Below are positions 25,611-33,620 of a DNA stretch of 64,000 nt, one piece after another; the first letter of the stretch is position 1, and each line of letters opens with the position of its first letter. Source of the stretch: Herbidospora mongoliensis (lineage in GTDB: Bacteria; Actinomycetota; Actinomycetes; Streptosporangiales; Streptosporangiaceae); the NCBI RefSeq assembly GCF_001570545.1, contig NZ_BBXD01000009.1, forward strand, positions 868,001-932,000, given 5' to 3'. The notes beneath the pieces are model-generated. The model had not been told where the DNA came from. It worked only from the letters and a program-made list of their open reading frames with translations, and did no database searches. The position numbers were made by a program, and so were the translations under genes.

Positions 25611-26225
25611 TTAGAACCCGGGCCGAACCGCGCCTACGAAGGTGCGCTTGCGGTAGGTGTCCAGCTTGTCGATCCGCACCCGGGAACCGGAGTTCGGGGA
25701 GTGGATCATCTTGCCGTGGCCGACGTACATGCCTACGTGGCCGCCGCCGCTGGTGAAAACGAGATCGCCCGGCTTCATCGCCGTCCAGCTGATCTTCTTC
25801 TTCACCGAGCTCTTCTGGGACCAGGTCGTACGGGGCAGTTTGACGCCCGCCTTGCGCCAGGCGAACTGGACCAGGCCGGAACAGTCGAAGGAGCCGGGAC
25901 CGGTGGCACCCCATCGGTAGGGGTCACCGATCTGCTTCTTCGCCATCGCGACCGCCTTGCCGGCCAGGACCCGCTGACGCTGGGCCTTGCTCAGCTTCTT
26001 GACGCGCTTGGCCGACTTGCTCTTGGTCTGGCTCTTGGTGGCCGAGGGAGCGGCGGGCGCCGCCTCTCCCGAGACCGGGACCGCCATGGTGTTCCTCGTG
26101 ACGGTGACCGTCACCTCATCGGCCCGCGCGGGTGGCGCCGTGACCGCCCCGACCGAAGCCGTGAGCGCGACGCCGCCAAGGGAGATGCGGGCGATGCGAG
26201 ACAGACATGCGGGGGTCGTTGACAG
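25611..26225 (-). CDS. Secreted NlpC/P60 peptidoglycan endopeptidase, riboswitch-controlled, probable CTG start
   Basis: A 204-residue exported wall hydrolase expected to cut peptidoglycan stem peptides. The catalytic Cys is in FDCSGLVQFAW, the His in GGGHVGMYVG and the third polar His in MIHSPN. A Lys/Ser-rich linker precedes the domain. A good signal peptide (RIARISLGGVALTASVGAV...APPARA) is only obtained if translation starts at CTG 26225-26223, which has AGGAG 5 bases upstream; no ATG, GTG or TTG exists in frame before GTG 26114, which would delete the whole signal. The 5' leader carries a c-di-AMP riboswitch and, further up, a CRP-type site, so expression should respond to c-di-AMP and possibly cAMP. 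Confidence 0.88.
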   Translation of the reverse strand: MSTTPACLSRIARISLGGVALTASVGAVTAPPARADEVTVTVTRNTMAVPVSGEAAPAAPSATKSQTKSKSAKRVKKLSKAQRQRVLAGKAVAMAKKQIGDPYRWGATGPGSFDCSGLVQFAWRKAGVKLPRTTWSQKSSVKKKISWTAMKPGDLVFTSGGGHVGMYVGHGKMIHSPNSGSRVRIDKLDTYRKRTFVGAVRPGF

Positions 26226-26249
26226 GATTGCTCCTAGTGTCTTCCTCTG

Positions 26250-26400
26250 ATGCCTACCGGGTTAGCTGACGGATTCGGGCAGGGAAGTCGCCCTACGGCG
26301 AAATTGACGCCGATTCACCCCTGGCTCCACTGGGGAACCTTTTGGGTCCCCGGCTCCATGCCTCCTGGCTGCATGGACTCGGCCGTGCCGCGGTGATCTG
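26250..26400 (-). ncRNA. ydaO/yuaA c-di-AMP riboswitch
   Basis: On the minus strand the leader reads in order AGCCGGGGACCC, GGGGTGAATC, a CGGCG...CGCCG hairpin followed by AGGGCGACTTCC, then CCGAATCCGTCAGCTAACC and CGGTAGGC. These are the conserved blocks of the ydaO/yuaA family, which binds c-di-AMP. The element ends about 25 bases before the CTG start of the NlpC/P60 gene. In Actinobacteria this class is known upstream of cell-wall hydrolases, where ligand binding turns expression off. The 5' boundary is approximate. Confidence 0.9.
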
Positions 26401-26592
26401 CGACACATGGATCTTTATTAAGACATCCGAGCCTTCGCACCGGACTCTCCTCGGACGGCATGGATTGCTCGTCGCGAAGCCAGAAGTTACCGACTCAGCC
26501 ATTAGTCGGCAAAGTTTTGGCGAAAGATAAAGATCAGGTAAACACGCGCACTATTCGAAAACGCCTGCATATGACGGCATTTCGAGGGGTGA

Positions 26593-26608
26593 TGTGACTC
26601 TCGTCACA
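26593..26608. promoter_or_regulatory. CRP-type palindromic operator
   Basis: TGTGACTCTCGTCACA is an exact match to TGTGA-N6-TCACA, the binding consensus of CRP/FNR-family regulators including actinobacterial Crp. It lies about 190 bases upstream of the riboswitch on the minus-strand transcript and 50 bases from the stop of the upstream NlpC/P60 gene. Position upstream of the promoter would suit activation. Confidence 0.7.
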
Positions 26609-26657
26609 CCCCTTGGTGCACAGTGTGAAATAAGCCCCAGAAGTCGCACAAGACACA

Positions 26658-27620
26658 CTAAGGACGAACGGCCTTGTCGGGGTTGTACTGAGCCAGAGGC
26701 GTGATTTTCACCACGTCACCCGTCTGGGGTGCGTGGACCACCGAGCCCTGTCCGGTATAGAGGCCGACGTGTCCGAAACCGCTGTGCCAGACGAGGTCGC
26801 CGGCCTGCAGATCACTGATCTGCACCTGGCGGTTCTTGCCCCACGCCCACTGCTCGTAGCTGGTACGCGGCAGGCTCACCCCGCCTGCCCGCCAGGAGGC
26901 CTGGACCAGACCTGAGCAGTCCCAGGCGCCGGGGCCGGTGCCGCCGTACTGGTAGGGCTTGCCGATCTGGGCGAAGGCGAAGTCGAGGGCGGCGCGGGCG
27001 TTGCCGGAGGCCGGGCCCGAGTAGACCTGGCCGGTGCTCTGGGGGTTGCCCGGGTTGAAGGCGCCGAGCTCGCGGAGCAGCTTCATCTGCTCGTCGACCA
27101 TCTTGTCGGTCTTCTTCTTCTTGGCCGCCAGGTCGGTGCGGACCTCGGTGGCGTCCTCGAAGGCGGTCTTGCGCTGGTCGCGCTGCTCCTTCAGGCCCGC
27201 GATGGCGCCCTCGTACTCCTCGAGCCGGAGCTGGCGGCTGGTGGCGAGCTGGTTGAGGATCGCCATGCCGCTGAGCGCCGTCAGGGGGTCGCCGGTGCCG
27301 AACATGCCGGACATGCCGCGCACCTCGCCGGTCTGGTAGCTGGAGACCGCCAGGCCCACCACGCCGACGCGGAGCGTCTCGACCTTCACGTTCTGCTTCT
27401 TGAAGGAGGAGTTGATCAGGTCGTACTGCTTCTTGGACTTCTTGTACTTCTCGTTGGCGGCGTTGTAGTCCTCGACCAACTGGTCGGCCTGCTTGTTCAG
27501 CTTCGCGAGCTTCGCCTTCGCCTGGGGAATGGTCGGCTTTGGATCGGCCGCCGCCCCCGCGATCGGAAGAAGCAGCACGAACGCCGTAAAACCGGCCACG
27601 GCCGGTACCCGCCCACGCAC
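26658..27620 (-). CDS. Secreted coiled-coil NlpC/P60 endopeptidase (RipA/Rv2190c-like)
   Basis: A roughly 320-residue exported peptidoglycan hydrolase. The signal peptide (AVAGFTAFVLLLPIAGAAA) is followed by a long charged coiled coil (about residues 35-185, rich in Lys/Gln/Asp), which in RipA-like enzymes restrains activity, and a C-terminal NlpC/P60 domain with WDCSGLVQASW, GFGHVGLYTG and VVHAPQ as Cys-His-His. Family and position fit mycobacterial Rv2190c. The GTG at 27620 has GGAGGGG 9 bases upstream and is preferred over the ATG at 27638, which contains that Shine-Dalgarno within its codons. It is not preceded by a recognisable riboswitch. Confidence 0.9.
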   Translation of the reverse strand: MRGRVPAVAGFTAFVLLLPIAGAAADPKPTIPQAKAKLAKLNKQADQLVEDYNAANEKYKKSKKQYDLINSSFKKQNVKVETLRVGVVGLAVSSYQTGEVRGMSGMFGTGDPLTALSGMAILNQLATSRQLRLEEYEGAIAGLKEQRDQRKTAFEDATEVRTDLAAKKKKTDKMVDEQMKLLRELGAFNPGNPQSTGQVYSGPASGNARAALDFAFAQIGKPYQYGGTGPGAWDCSGLVQASWRAGGVSLPRTSYEQWAWGKNRQVQISDLQAGDLVWHSGFGHVGLYTGQGSVVHAPQTGDVVKITPLAQYNPDKAVRP

Positions 27621-27736
27621 GCCCGAAACCCCCTCCATACCGGACAGACCTGGGTCGGGACTTTACTCAGGGGATCAAGTACCCTCAACCGATTCGCAAC
27701 TATTCGCGCAGGTCATCACGGTTGGCGACGACGTGA

Positions 27737-29053
27737 TCACGCACGGCCAAGGCGACGGAGGAGCAGAACGGAAGGAACGGGACGGGCACCCATTTTTCGG
27801 ACAGACACTCCGACCTCCCGGTCGGAGGACACGACGGCGATGGCCCGGCCCTGCGGCTCGATCTGCACCATCTGCCGGATGAGGTCGTCGGCTATCTGAC
27901 CGGGCGCGCTGAACGCCACCCGCACCCCCCGTGGCTGCGACACCTGCACGGGACCGTCGAGCTCCGCGCCGTCGAACACGCACGTGATCTCCACCCGGAC
28001 CTGCACGGCCAGCCCGCCCAGCCCGGTCAGCAGGCGTTGCCGCTGGTCGGCGAGGGTGAGGGTGCCGTAACCGCTCTTGGTCACGTTGTAGCCGTCGATG
28101 ATCAGGTGGAGGTTCGGTATCGCGAGGAGCTGGTCGAGCAGCTGCGGGTCGTCGTCGGCCAGCGCACGGGCCGGCACGTCGCGGACCGAGGGGGCGGTGC
28201 CGCTGACGGCGGTGACGTAGTCGGCCGGTCTGCTGATCGTGGTCGGCAGCGCCAGTTCCTTGCGCAGGCCCTTGGCGGCGTCTTCGAGGGCGTCCATGAG
28301 CACCCGGATGCGGGCGTCTTCGACGGACCGGCCCTCGCGGGCGGCGCGGCGGCTGGCCTCCAGATGCCGCTCGGCCTCGGTCAGGCGCTCCTTGAGGCGG
28401 CGGACCTCGGTCTCGGCGGCGGCCCCGGCCCCGGCGACCCGGGCGCGGGCGTCGGCGGTGGCCGCCTCGAGCTCCGCGGCCCTCTGCTCGGCGGCCTTGG
28501 CCCGCTCGCGGGCGTCGTGGAGCTTGCGGCGCAGGTCGGTGTTCTCGGCGCGGGCGGTCTTGAGCTGATCGCGGACGCGGTCGATCTCTTCCTTGGCGGC
28601 CGTGCGCTGCTGGGCGAGCTGTTCCTTCAGCCGCCCCTCGGCCTGCTCACGCTGCGTGTCGAGCGCGGCGGCCTGATCGAGGTCTTCGCGCGCCAGTTCG
28701 ACCATCCCGGCCCACCCGGGCGGGCGGGTCAGATAGGCTGCCGCCGCGACCAGAACGGGCTCGGCGGCGGGCGGAACCGTCTCTTCCGCGAGTGCGGCGA
28801 CCAGTTCGGGCCAGGCCTGGGTGAGCGCCTCGGCGACCAGTTCGCGGAACTTCTTGTCGTTCTCGAGCTGAGCCGCGATGGGAGCCGACCCCAGGCGGGC
28901 GCGCTTGCGAGGCTCGAACTTGGCGACGGCACGCAACGGCGCAGGCACGGTCGCGGCGGGCATCGTCCCCAACACCTGGGCCGCCAATTCGACGACGTGT
29001 GTTCGCACCTGCTCGGGCAGGGGACGAGACAGGCCCTCTCCGGCTGAACTCAT
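27737..29053 (-). CDS. NYN-domain (PIN-like) RNA-associated protein with coiled coil
   Basis: A 438-residue cytoplasmic protein. The N-terminal third is globular and helical, residues about 130-245 form a long Arg/Glu/Ala coiled coil (RLKEQLAQQRTAAKEEIDRV and on), and the C-terminal 160 residues are a NYN domain of the YacP/Rae1 type: LIIDGYNVTKSGYG carries the first catalytic Asp, CVFDGAELDG the second, and VVSSDREVG the third. Such domains cut RNA, sometimes on the ribosome. ATG at 29053 has AGGAAGAG about 10 bases upstream; an ATG at 29086 has none. It is divergent from the small WxG-like gene. Confidence 0.88.
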   Translation of the reverse strand: MSSAGEGLSRPLPEQVRTHVVELAAQVLGTMPAATVPAPLRAVAKFEPRKRARLGSAPIAAQLENDKKFRELVAEALTQAWPELVAALAEETVPPAAEPVLVAAAAYLTRPPGWAGMVELAREDLDQAAALDTQREQAEGRLKEQLAQQRTAAKEEIDRVRDQLKTARAENTDLRRKLHDARERAKAAEQRAAELEAATADARARVAGAGAAAETEVRRLKERLTEAERHLEASRRAAREGRSVEDARIRVLMDALEDAAKGLRKELALPTTISRPADYVTAVSGTAPSVRDVPARALADDDPQLLDQLLAIPNLHLIIDGYNVTKSGYGTLTLADQRQRLLTGLGGLAVQVRVEITCVFDGAELDGPVQVSQPRGVRVAFSAPGQIADDLIRQMVQIEPQGRAIAVVSSDREVGVSVRKMGARPVPSVLLLRRLGRA

Positions 29054-29213
29054 CCCTGCTGCTCTCTTCCTGTCCTGGTCGTTCATTCAAGAGTACGGCT
29101 CTGCGAGGCCACTACATCACGTTCAGCGACGTGAACGGGGAGCAAGTAGGACACGGACCACTTGTCTCATAAATCGCTCACGTTACGTCAAGGAATGGTC
29201 ACGTGATGTCACA

Positions 29214-29432
29214 ATGACTGGCGTGACGATCGCGAGTGACCATCTGCGCCGGCTCGCCGCAGAGATGGACGACGTGCTGGAACCCGTGTGGGCGCTGCGG
29301 GCCTTCCCCAAGTGGACCGGCCCGGCCGCCCAGCGCTTCGACGTCGAGCTCCACCGCCACCGGGCCCTGCTGGCGGCCCTGTCGACGGAGGCCGCGCTGG
29401 TGGCGATACACATGGATAAAGAAGTCGCTTGA
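29214..29432 (+). CDS. Small protein with WxG-like segment
   Basis: A 72-residue protein predicted to be two helices around a turn, KWTGPAAQRFDVELHRHRAL, reminiscent of the WxG turn of ESX/WXG100 proteins (W-x-G followed by Ala and Phe). It is shorter than the usual 100 residues and lacks the C-terminal YxxxD/E signal, so secretion by a type VII system is not supported. The ATG at 29214 (or GTG three codons later) has no ribosome-binding site, so the mRNA may be leaderless. It precedes the acetyltransferase gene by 28 bases on the same strand. Function unknown. Confidence 0.6.
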   Translation: MTGVTIASDHLRRLAAEMDDVLEPVWALRAFPKWTGPAAQRFDVELHRHRALLAALSTEAALVAIHMDKEVA

Positions 29433-29460
29433 GCTGTTTGTCCCGGTTTAGTCTGCTCGG

Positions 29461-30009
29461 ATGTTCCAGCCCGCGCTGCCCATCGAAACGCCCCGCCTGG
29501 TGCTGCGGCCCTTCACCCTCGACGACCTGACCGAGCTCCACGCCATCCACTCCCGCGCCGACGTCGCCCGCTTCCTCTACTGGGAGCCGCGCGACCTCGA
29601 ACAGGTGCGCACAGCGCTGATCGACAAGGCGGCCACCACCGAGCTCACCGGCGAGGGCCAGGCGCTCGTCCTGGCGGTGACGCTCCGCGAGACCGGCGAC
29701 CTGATCGGCGAGGTGGTGCTGTTCTGGCGCAGCGCCGAACACCGGCAGGGCGAGATCGGCTACATCTTCCACCCCGGCCACCACGGCAGGGGCTACGCGA
29801 CCGAGGCGACGCGGGAGATGCTCCGCCTGGGGTTCGACGGCCTAAAGCTGCACCGGATCGTGGCCCGCTGCGACGGCCGCAACGACGCATCGACCAAGGT
29901 GATGGAACGGCTCGGCATGCGCAAGGAGGCCCATTTCGTGGAGAACGAGATGGTCAAGGGCGAGTGGACCGACGAGATCGTCTACGCGATGCTGCGGGGC
30001 GAATTCTAG
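29461..30009 (+). CDS. GNAT N-acetyltransferase, RimJ/RimL type
   Basis: A 182-residue acetyltransferase. It opens with the RimJ/RimL signature IETPRLVLRPFTLDDL, and the acetyl-CoA site is the region around HPGHHGRGYATEATREML (R/Q-x-x-G-x-G/A motif). The C-terminus has NDASTKVMERLGMRKE, where the Asn-Ala-Ser and Gly-Met pattern is typical of family members that modify protein N-termini or small amines. The substrate cannot be told. The gene starts 28 bases after the small WxG-like gene, without a clear ribosome-binding site, and ends 3 bases before the exonuclease/GIY-YIG gene. Confidence 0.88.
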   Translation: MFQPALPIETPRLVLRPFTLDDLTELHAIHSRADVARFLYWEPRDLEQVRTALIDKAATTELTGEGQALVLAVTLRETGDLIGEVVLFWRSAEHRQGEIGYIFHPGHHGRGYATEATREMLRLGFDGLKLHRIVARCDGRNDASTKVMERLGMRKEAHFVENEMVKGEWTDEIVYAMLRGEF

Positions 30010-30012
30010 GAA

Positions 30013-31761
30013 GTGTCGGTGGGGCCACCTATGGTCGTCTGCGTGGAACAGGGCACGCTGGACGATCTGGGCACCCCCCTCGTCGACGTCACCTTCGTGG
30101 TGTTCGACCTGGAGACGACCGGCACCTCCCCCGCCGAGTGCGCGATCACCGAGATCGGCGCGGTCAAGGTGCGCGGTGGGGCGGTGCTGGGCGAGTTCGC
30201 CACCCTGGTCGACCCCGGCGGCCCGATCCCGCCGTTCGTGTCGGTGCTGACCGGCATCACCGACGCGATGGTGGTGGCGGCGCCGAAGATGGCCGAAGTG
30301 CTGCCGAGCTTCCTCGAGTTCATCAAGGGCGCCGCCCTGGTCGCCCACAACGCCCCGTTCGACATGGGCTTCCTCAAGGCCGAGTGCGCCCGTCAGGGCT
30401 ACCCCCCGCCGGTCAACGCGGTCGTCGACACCGCCGACCTGGCCCGCCGGGTGCTGACCCGCGACGAGACCCCCAACTGCAAGCTGGGCACGCTGGCCAG
30501 GTTCTTCCGCAGCGGCGTCGAACCCTGCCACCGCGCCCTCGCCGACGCCCAGGCGACCGTCGACGTGCTCCACGGGCTGATCGGCCGGGTCGGCAACCTG
30601 GGCGTCCACTCGCTGGAGGAGCTCAAGGGCTTCGTCCGGATGCCCACCCCCGAACAGCGCCGCAAGCGCCACCTGGCCGACGGCGTGCCCGACAAGCCGG
30701 GGGTGTACGTCTTCGAAGACGTCCGCGGCGAGGCGCTCTACGTGGGCAAGAGCCGCAGTCTGCGCACCCGCGTGCGCAGCTACTTCACCGCCGGCGAGAC
30801 CCGGCCGAGGGTCCGGGAGATGGTCGGCATCGCCGAGCGGGTGCGCCACATCGTGTGCGCGACCCCGCTGGAGGCGGAGATCCGCGAATTACGCATGATC
30901 GGCCAGACCAAGCCCCGCTACAACCGGCGGTCCCGGTTCCCCGAGCGGGTCGTCTGGCTGAAGCTGACCGACGAGCCGTTCCCCCGCCTGAGCATCGTGC
31001 GCGACCTGAAAGACGACGGCGCCACCTACCTGGGCCCGTTCGGCAGCAGCCGCACCGCCGACGACGCCCGCACCGCCATCCACGAGGCGCTCCCCCTGCG
31101 GCAGTGCACCGAACGCCTGTCCCTCACCGTCAGGCGCAGCGCCTGCGCGCTGGCCGAGATGGGCAAGTGCGGTGCCCCCTGCGAGGGCCGGGAGAGCCAC
31201 GACGACTACGCCCGCCACGTCACGGCGGCCCGCCACGCCATGCTGCTCGACGGCAGCAGCGTGTTCTCCGCCGTCGAGGCCCGGATGGACCGCCTGTCGG
31301 CCGAGCAGCGCTACGAGGAGGCGGCGGTCGACCGTGACCGCCTGGCCGCCTACGTCCGCGCCGTCGCCCGCATGCAGCGGCTGACCGGCCTCACGAGCAT
31401 CGACCAGATGGTGGCCGCCAGCCCCGGGAAGGACGGCGCCTGGGACATCCACGTGATCCGCCGCGGCCGGCTGACCGCCGCCGGGGTGATGCCGCGCGGC
31501 GCCCACCCGGTCCCCTACGTCGAGGCCCTGGTCGCGACCGCCGAGACGGTGCTCCCCGGCCCCGGCCCCACCCCGGCGGCCAGCGCCGAGGAGACCGAGA
31601 CGATCCTGCGCTGGCTCGAGTCGCCGGGGGTCCGGCTGGTCCGGGTCGAGGGCGGCTGGAGCCTGCCCGCGTTCGGCGCCGCCCGGCTCAAGAAGCGCAT
31701 CGACCGGGCGTACGACCAGGGAGGTTCCCGGTCGCCCAGGGAGGGCAGACCGCTGCGATAG
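30013..31761 (+). CDS. DEDD 3'-5' exonuclease fused to GIY-YIG (UvrC/Cho-like) nuclease
   Basis: A 582-residue DNA-processing protein. Residues about 25-190 are a DnaQ-like exonuclease: FDLETTGT, HNAPFDMGFL and HRALADAQAT supply the DEDDh residues. Residues about 225-300 are a GIY-YIG domain (GVYVFED, ALYVGKSRSLRTRVRSYF), followed by UvrC-type sequence with CALAEMGKCGAPC and a UVR-like helix pair (SAEQRYEEAAVDRDRLAAY). The C-terminal UvrC endonuclease and HhH domains are absent, as in Cho. This is the architecture of mycobacterial Rv2191, found in the same place next to trpD. A role in excision repair or damage trimming is likely. GTG 30013 or ATG 30031 may be the start. Confidence 0.9.
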   Translation: MSVGPPMVVCVEQGTLDDLGTPLVDVTFVVFDLETTGTSPAECAITEIGAVKVRGGAVLGEFATLVDPGGPIPPFVSVLTGITDAMVVAAPKMAEVLPSFLEFIKGAALVAHNAPFDMGFLKAECARQGYPPPVNAVVDTADLARRVLTRDETPNCKLGTLARFFRSGVEPCHRALADAQATVDVLHGLIGRVGNLGVHSLEELKGFVRMPTPEQRRKRHLADGVPDKPGVYVFEDVRGEALYVGKSRSLRTRVRSYFTAGETRPRVREMVGIAERVRHIVCATPLEAEIRELRMIGQTKPRYNRRSRFPERVVWLKLTDEPFPRLSIVRDLKDDGATYLGPFGSSRTADDARTAIHEALPLRQCTERLSLTVRRSACALAEMGKCGAPCEGRESHDDYARHVTAARHAMLLDGSSVFSAVEARMDRLSAEQRYEEAAVDRDRLAAYVRAVARMQRLTGLTSIDQMVAASPGKDGAWDIHVIRRGRLTAAGVMPRGAHPVPYVEALVATAETVLPGPGPTPAASAEETETILRWLESPGVRLVRVEGGWSLPAFGAARLKKRIDRAYDQGGSRSPREGRPLR

Positions 31762-31788
31762 GTTGGGGCCCTCGGAAAGGAGCACGCT

Positions 31789-32076
31789 TTGGTCACCGCG
31801 ATCGTGCACATCAAGGCCGACGTCGACCGGATCCCCGAGGTCGCCCAGGCGATCGCCGGTCTCCCGGGCGTGAGTGAGGTCTACTCGATCACCGGCGAGT
31901 TCGACCTGATGGCGATGGTCCGGGTCACCCACTACGAGGAGATCGCCGAAGTGGTGCCGGGGCGGCTCAACAAGATCGAGGGCGTCCGGGCGACCGACAC
32001 CCACATCGCGTTCCGGACCTACAGCCGACACGACCTTGAAGCGGCGTTCTCGATCGGGCTGCCCGACGCCGACTAG
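31789..32076 (+). CDS. Stand-alone Lrp/AsnC ligand-binding (RAM) domain protein
   Basis: A 95-residue protein made only of the amino-acid-binding RAM domain of Lrp/AsnC regulators (AIVHIKADVDRIPEVAQAI, GVSEVYSITGEFDLMAMV). The DNA-binding helix-turn-helix is absent, so it cannot bind DNA alone and may modulate a full-length Lrp or act in metabolism. Such single-domain forms are widespread in Actinobacteria. The TTG start is well supported by GGAAAGGAG ending 6 bases upstream. It lies 27 bases after the exonuclease fusion gene and 9 bases before the SDR gene. Confidence 0.85.
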   Translation: MVTAIVHIKADVDRIPEVAQAIAGLPGVSEVYSITGEFDLMAMVRVTHYEEIAEVVPGRLNKIEGVRATDTHIAFRTYSRHDLEAAFSIGLPDAD

Positions 32077-32085
32077 AACTGCTCC

Positions 32086-32841
32086 ATGGAGATCATGGAG
32101 TTCACCGGCAGGACCGTCGTCGTCACCGGAGCCGGATCGGGCATCGGCCGCGCCACCGCCCGCCTGTTCGCGGCGGCGGGCGCCCTGGTGCTCGGCGTCG
32201 GACGCCGCGGGGAGACCCTCACCGAGACCGCCGGCCCCCACGAGGCGATCAGCGTGCACGTCGCCGACCTCCGTGACCCCGACGCGCCCGCCGGAGTGAT
32301 CGAGGCCGCGATCGCCCGCTGGGGACGCCTCGACGTGCTCGTCAACAACGCGGGCGCCGCGCAGATCATGCCGCTGGCCGAGACGACGGCCGGTGAGATC
32401 GCGGCGCTGTTCGAGCTCAACGTCACCGCGCCCAGCCTGCTCGCCCGGCACGCCCTGCCCCATCTGCGGGAGACCCGGGGTTCGATCGTCAACGTCTCCA
32501 GCACCTACGGCCACCGCCCGCTGCCGGGCGGCGCCTGCTACGCCGCGTCCAAAGCCGCCGTCGAACAGCTCACCCGGAGCTGGGCGCTGGAACTGGCCGC
32601 AGAGGGGATCCGGGTGAACGCCCTGGCACCCGGCCCCACCGAGAGCGGGGCGCTCGCCTCCGCGGGCCTGCCCGCCGCCGTCGTCGAGCAGATCAAGAGG
32701 GACGAAGAGGGCCGCATCCCCATGGGCCGCCGCGGCGACCCCGGCGAAGTGGCGGCCTGGATCCTGCGCCTGGCCGACCCGTCGGCCACCTGGCTGACCG
32801 GCCAGGTCCTCACCGTCGACGGGGGCCTCGAACTCGTCTAG
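32086..32841 (+). CDS. Short-chain dehydrogenase/reductase (SDR)
   Basis: A 251-residue classical SDR oxidoreductase. NAD(P) binding is shown by TGAGSGIG near residue 15, followed by NNAG near 87; the active site has Ser in VNVSSTYG and the Y-x-x-x-K in YAASK. The arginine pair in LGVGRRGE after the second strand hints at NADP preference. The substrate is not predictable. ATG 32086 or the ATG three codons later could start it. Its TAG stop is shared, through the palindrome CTAG, with the stop of the converging histidine kinase gene. Confidence 0.88.
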   Translation: MEIMEFTGRTVVVTGAGSGIGRATARLFAAAGALVLGVGRRGETLTETAGPHEAISVHVADLRDPDAPAGVIEAAIARWGRLDVLVNNAGAAQIMPLAETTAGEIAALFELNVTAPSLLARHALPHLRETRGSIVNVSSTYGHRPLPGGACYAASKAAVEQLTRSWALELAAEGIRVNALAPGPTESGALASAGLPAAVVEQIKRDEEGRIPMGRRGDPGEVAAWILRLADPSATWLTGQVLTVDGGLELV

Positions 32842-33533
32842 CTCACCCGTTCCTCGTTCCGGGCCCGCGCCCGGCCGCCGGTGAGCAGACGGACCCGGAC
32901 CTCGAAGCCGCCCCGGACCGGGCCGGCGGTCACCGAGCCGCCGAAGAGCGCCGCGCGCTCCCAGATGCCCAGCAGGTGTTCACGCGGCCCGCCGTCGTCC
33001 TGCACGCTCAACTCGACCATGCCGCCCTGCCAGCGCAGCCACACCCGCGCCTTGCGCGCCCCGCCGCGTTCGAGCGCGTTGACCAGGCACTCTTCCACGA
33101 TTCTGTAGGCGGAGAGCTCGAGCACCGGTCCGGGGCGCCGAGGGCCCTCCTCGGCGAAGCCCACCGCGAGCCCGGCGGCGCGGAAGCGGTCGAGAAGGGC
33201 GGGCAGGGCGCCGAGGGTGGGCTGAGGGCCGGTGGTCGCCGAACCGCCCGATCGCAGCAGGCCCGCCACGCGTTGCAGGTCGGTCAGGGCCTGGCGGCCG
33301 GCCTCCTCGGCGTCGCGCAACGTCTGCCGGGCGCGCTCGGGATCGCGGTCCATGATGACCCGGCCCGCGCCCACCCCCAGCGTGAGCACGCTCAGGTCGT
33401 GAGCCACCACGTCGTGGAGCTCCTCGGCGATCCTGAGCCGTTCCCGGGTCACCGCGTCGGCGGATTCCGGCGGCCGGCGGCGGGTCACCCGGGCCCTCAA
33501 ACGGGCCAGCCGGGCGGCGATGAGGCGCATCAT
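32838..33533 (-). CDS. Orphan cytoplasmic histidine kinase (HisKA_3 type)
   Basis: A 231-residue sensor kinase core without membrane segments. The phosphoacceptor box is ERLRIAEELHDVVAHDLSVL (His in HDVVAH near residue 42) and the degenerate ATPase domain has EECLVNALERGG (N box) and LLGIWERAALFGG (G box). This is the NarL-partner (HPK7) class, which normally pairs with a LuxR-type response regulator, but none is adjacent. The ATG pair at 33533/33530 is chosen; a start at 33620 would add a non-conserved tail across a repeat. Signal input must come from a partner protein or the cytoplasm. Confidence 0.82.
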   Translation of the reverse strand: MMRLIAARLARLRARVTRRRPPESADAVTRERLRIAEELHDVVAHDLSVLTLGVGAGRVIMDRDPERARQTLRDAEEAGRQALTDLQRVAGLLRSGGSATTGPQPTLGALPALLDRFRAAGLAVGFAEEGPRRPGPVLELSAYRIVEECLVNALERGGARKARVWLRWQGGMVELSVQDDGGPREHLLGIWERAALFGGSVTAGPVRGGFEVRVRLLTGGRARARNEERVS

Positions 33534-33620
33534 GGCGGCACGATAAGCCGCCGCCCCGCCCGGGGGCGTCCTCCCCAGAGGTGAGGCCGGATCAGCCCTG
33601 GGGCTTACCCGGGCGGGCAC

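Larger units (their letters stand above)
26226..26657 (-). other. Regulatory leader between two NlpC/P60 genes
   Basis: This 432-base gap holds no gene. It is lower in GC than the surroundings and contains, in minus-strand order, a CRP-type palindrome, an AT-rich promoter-like region around 26500-26560, and the ydaO/yuaA riboswitch, ending at the Shine-Dalgarno of the downstream gene. Confidence 0.75.
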
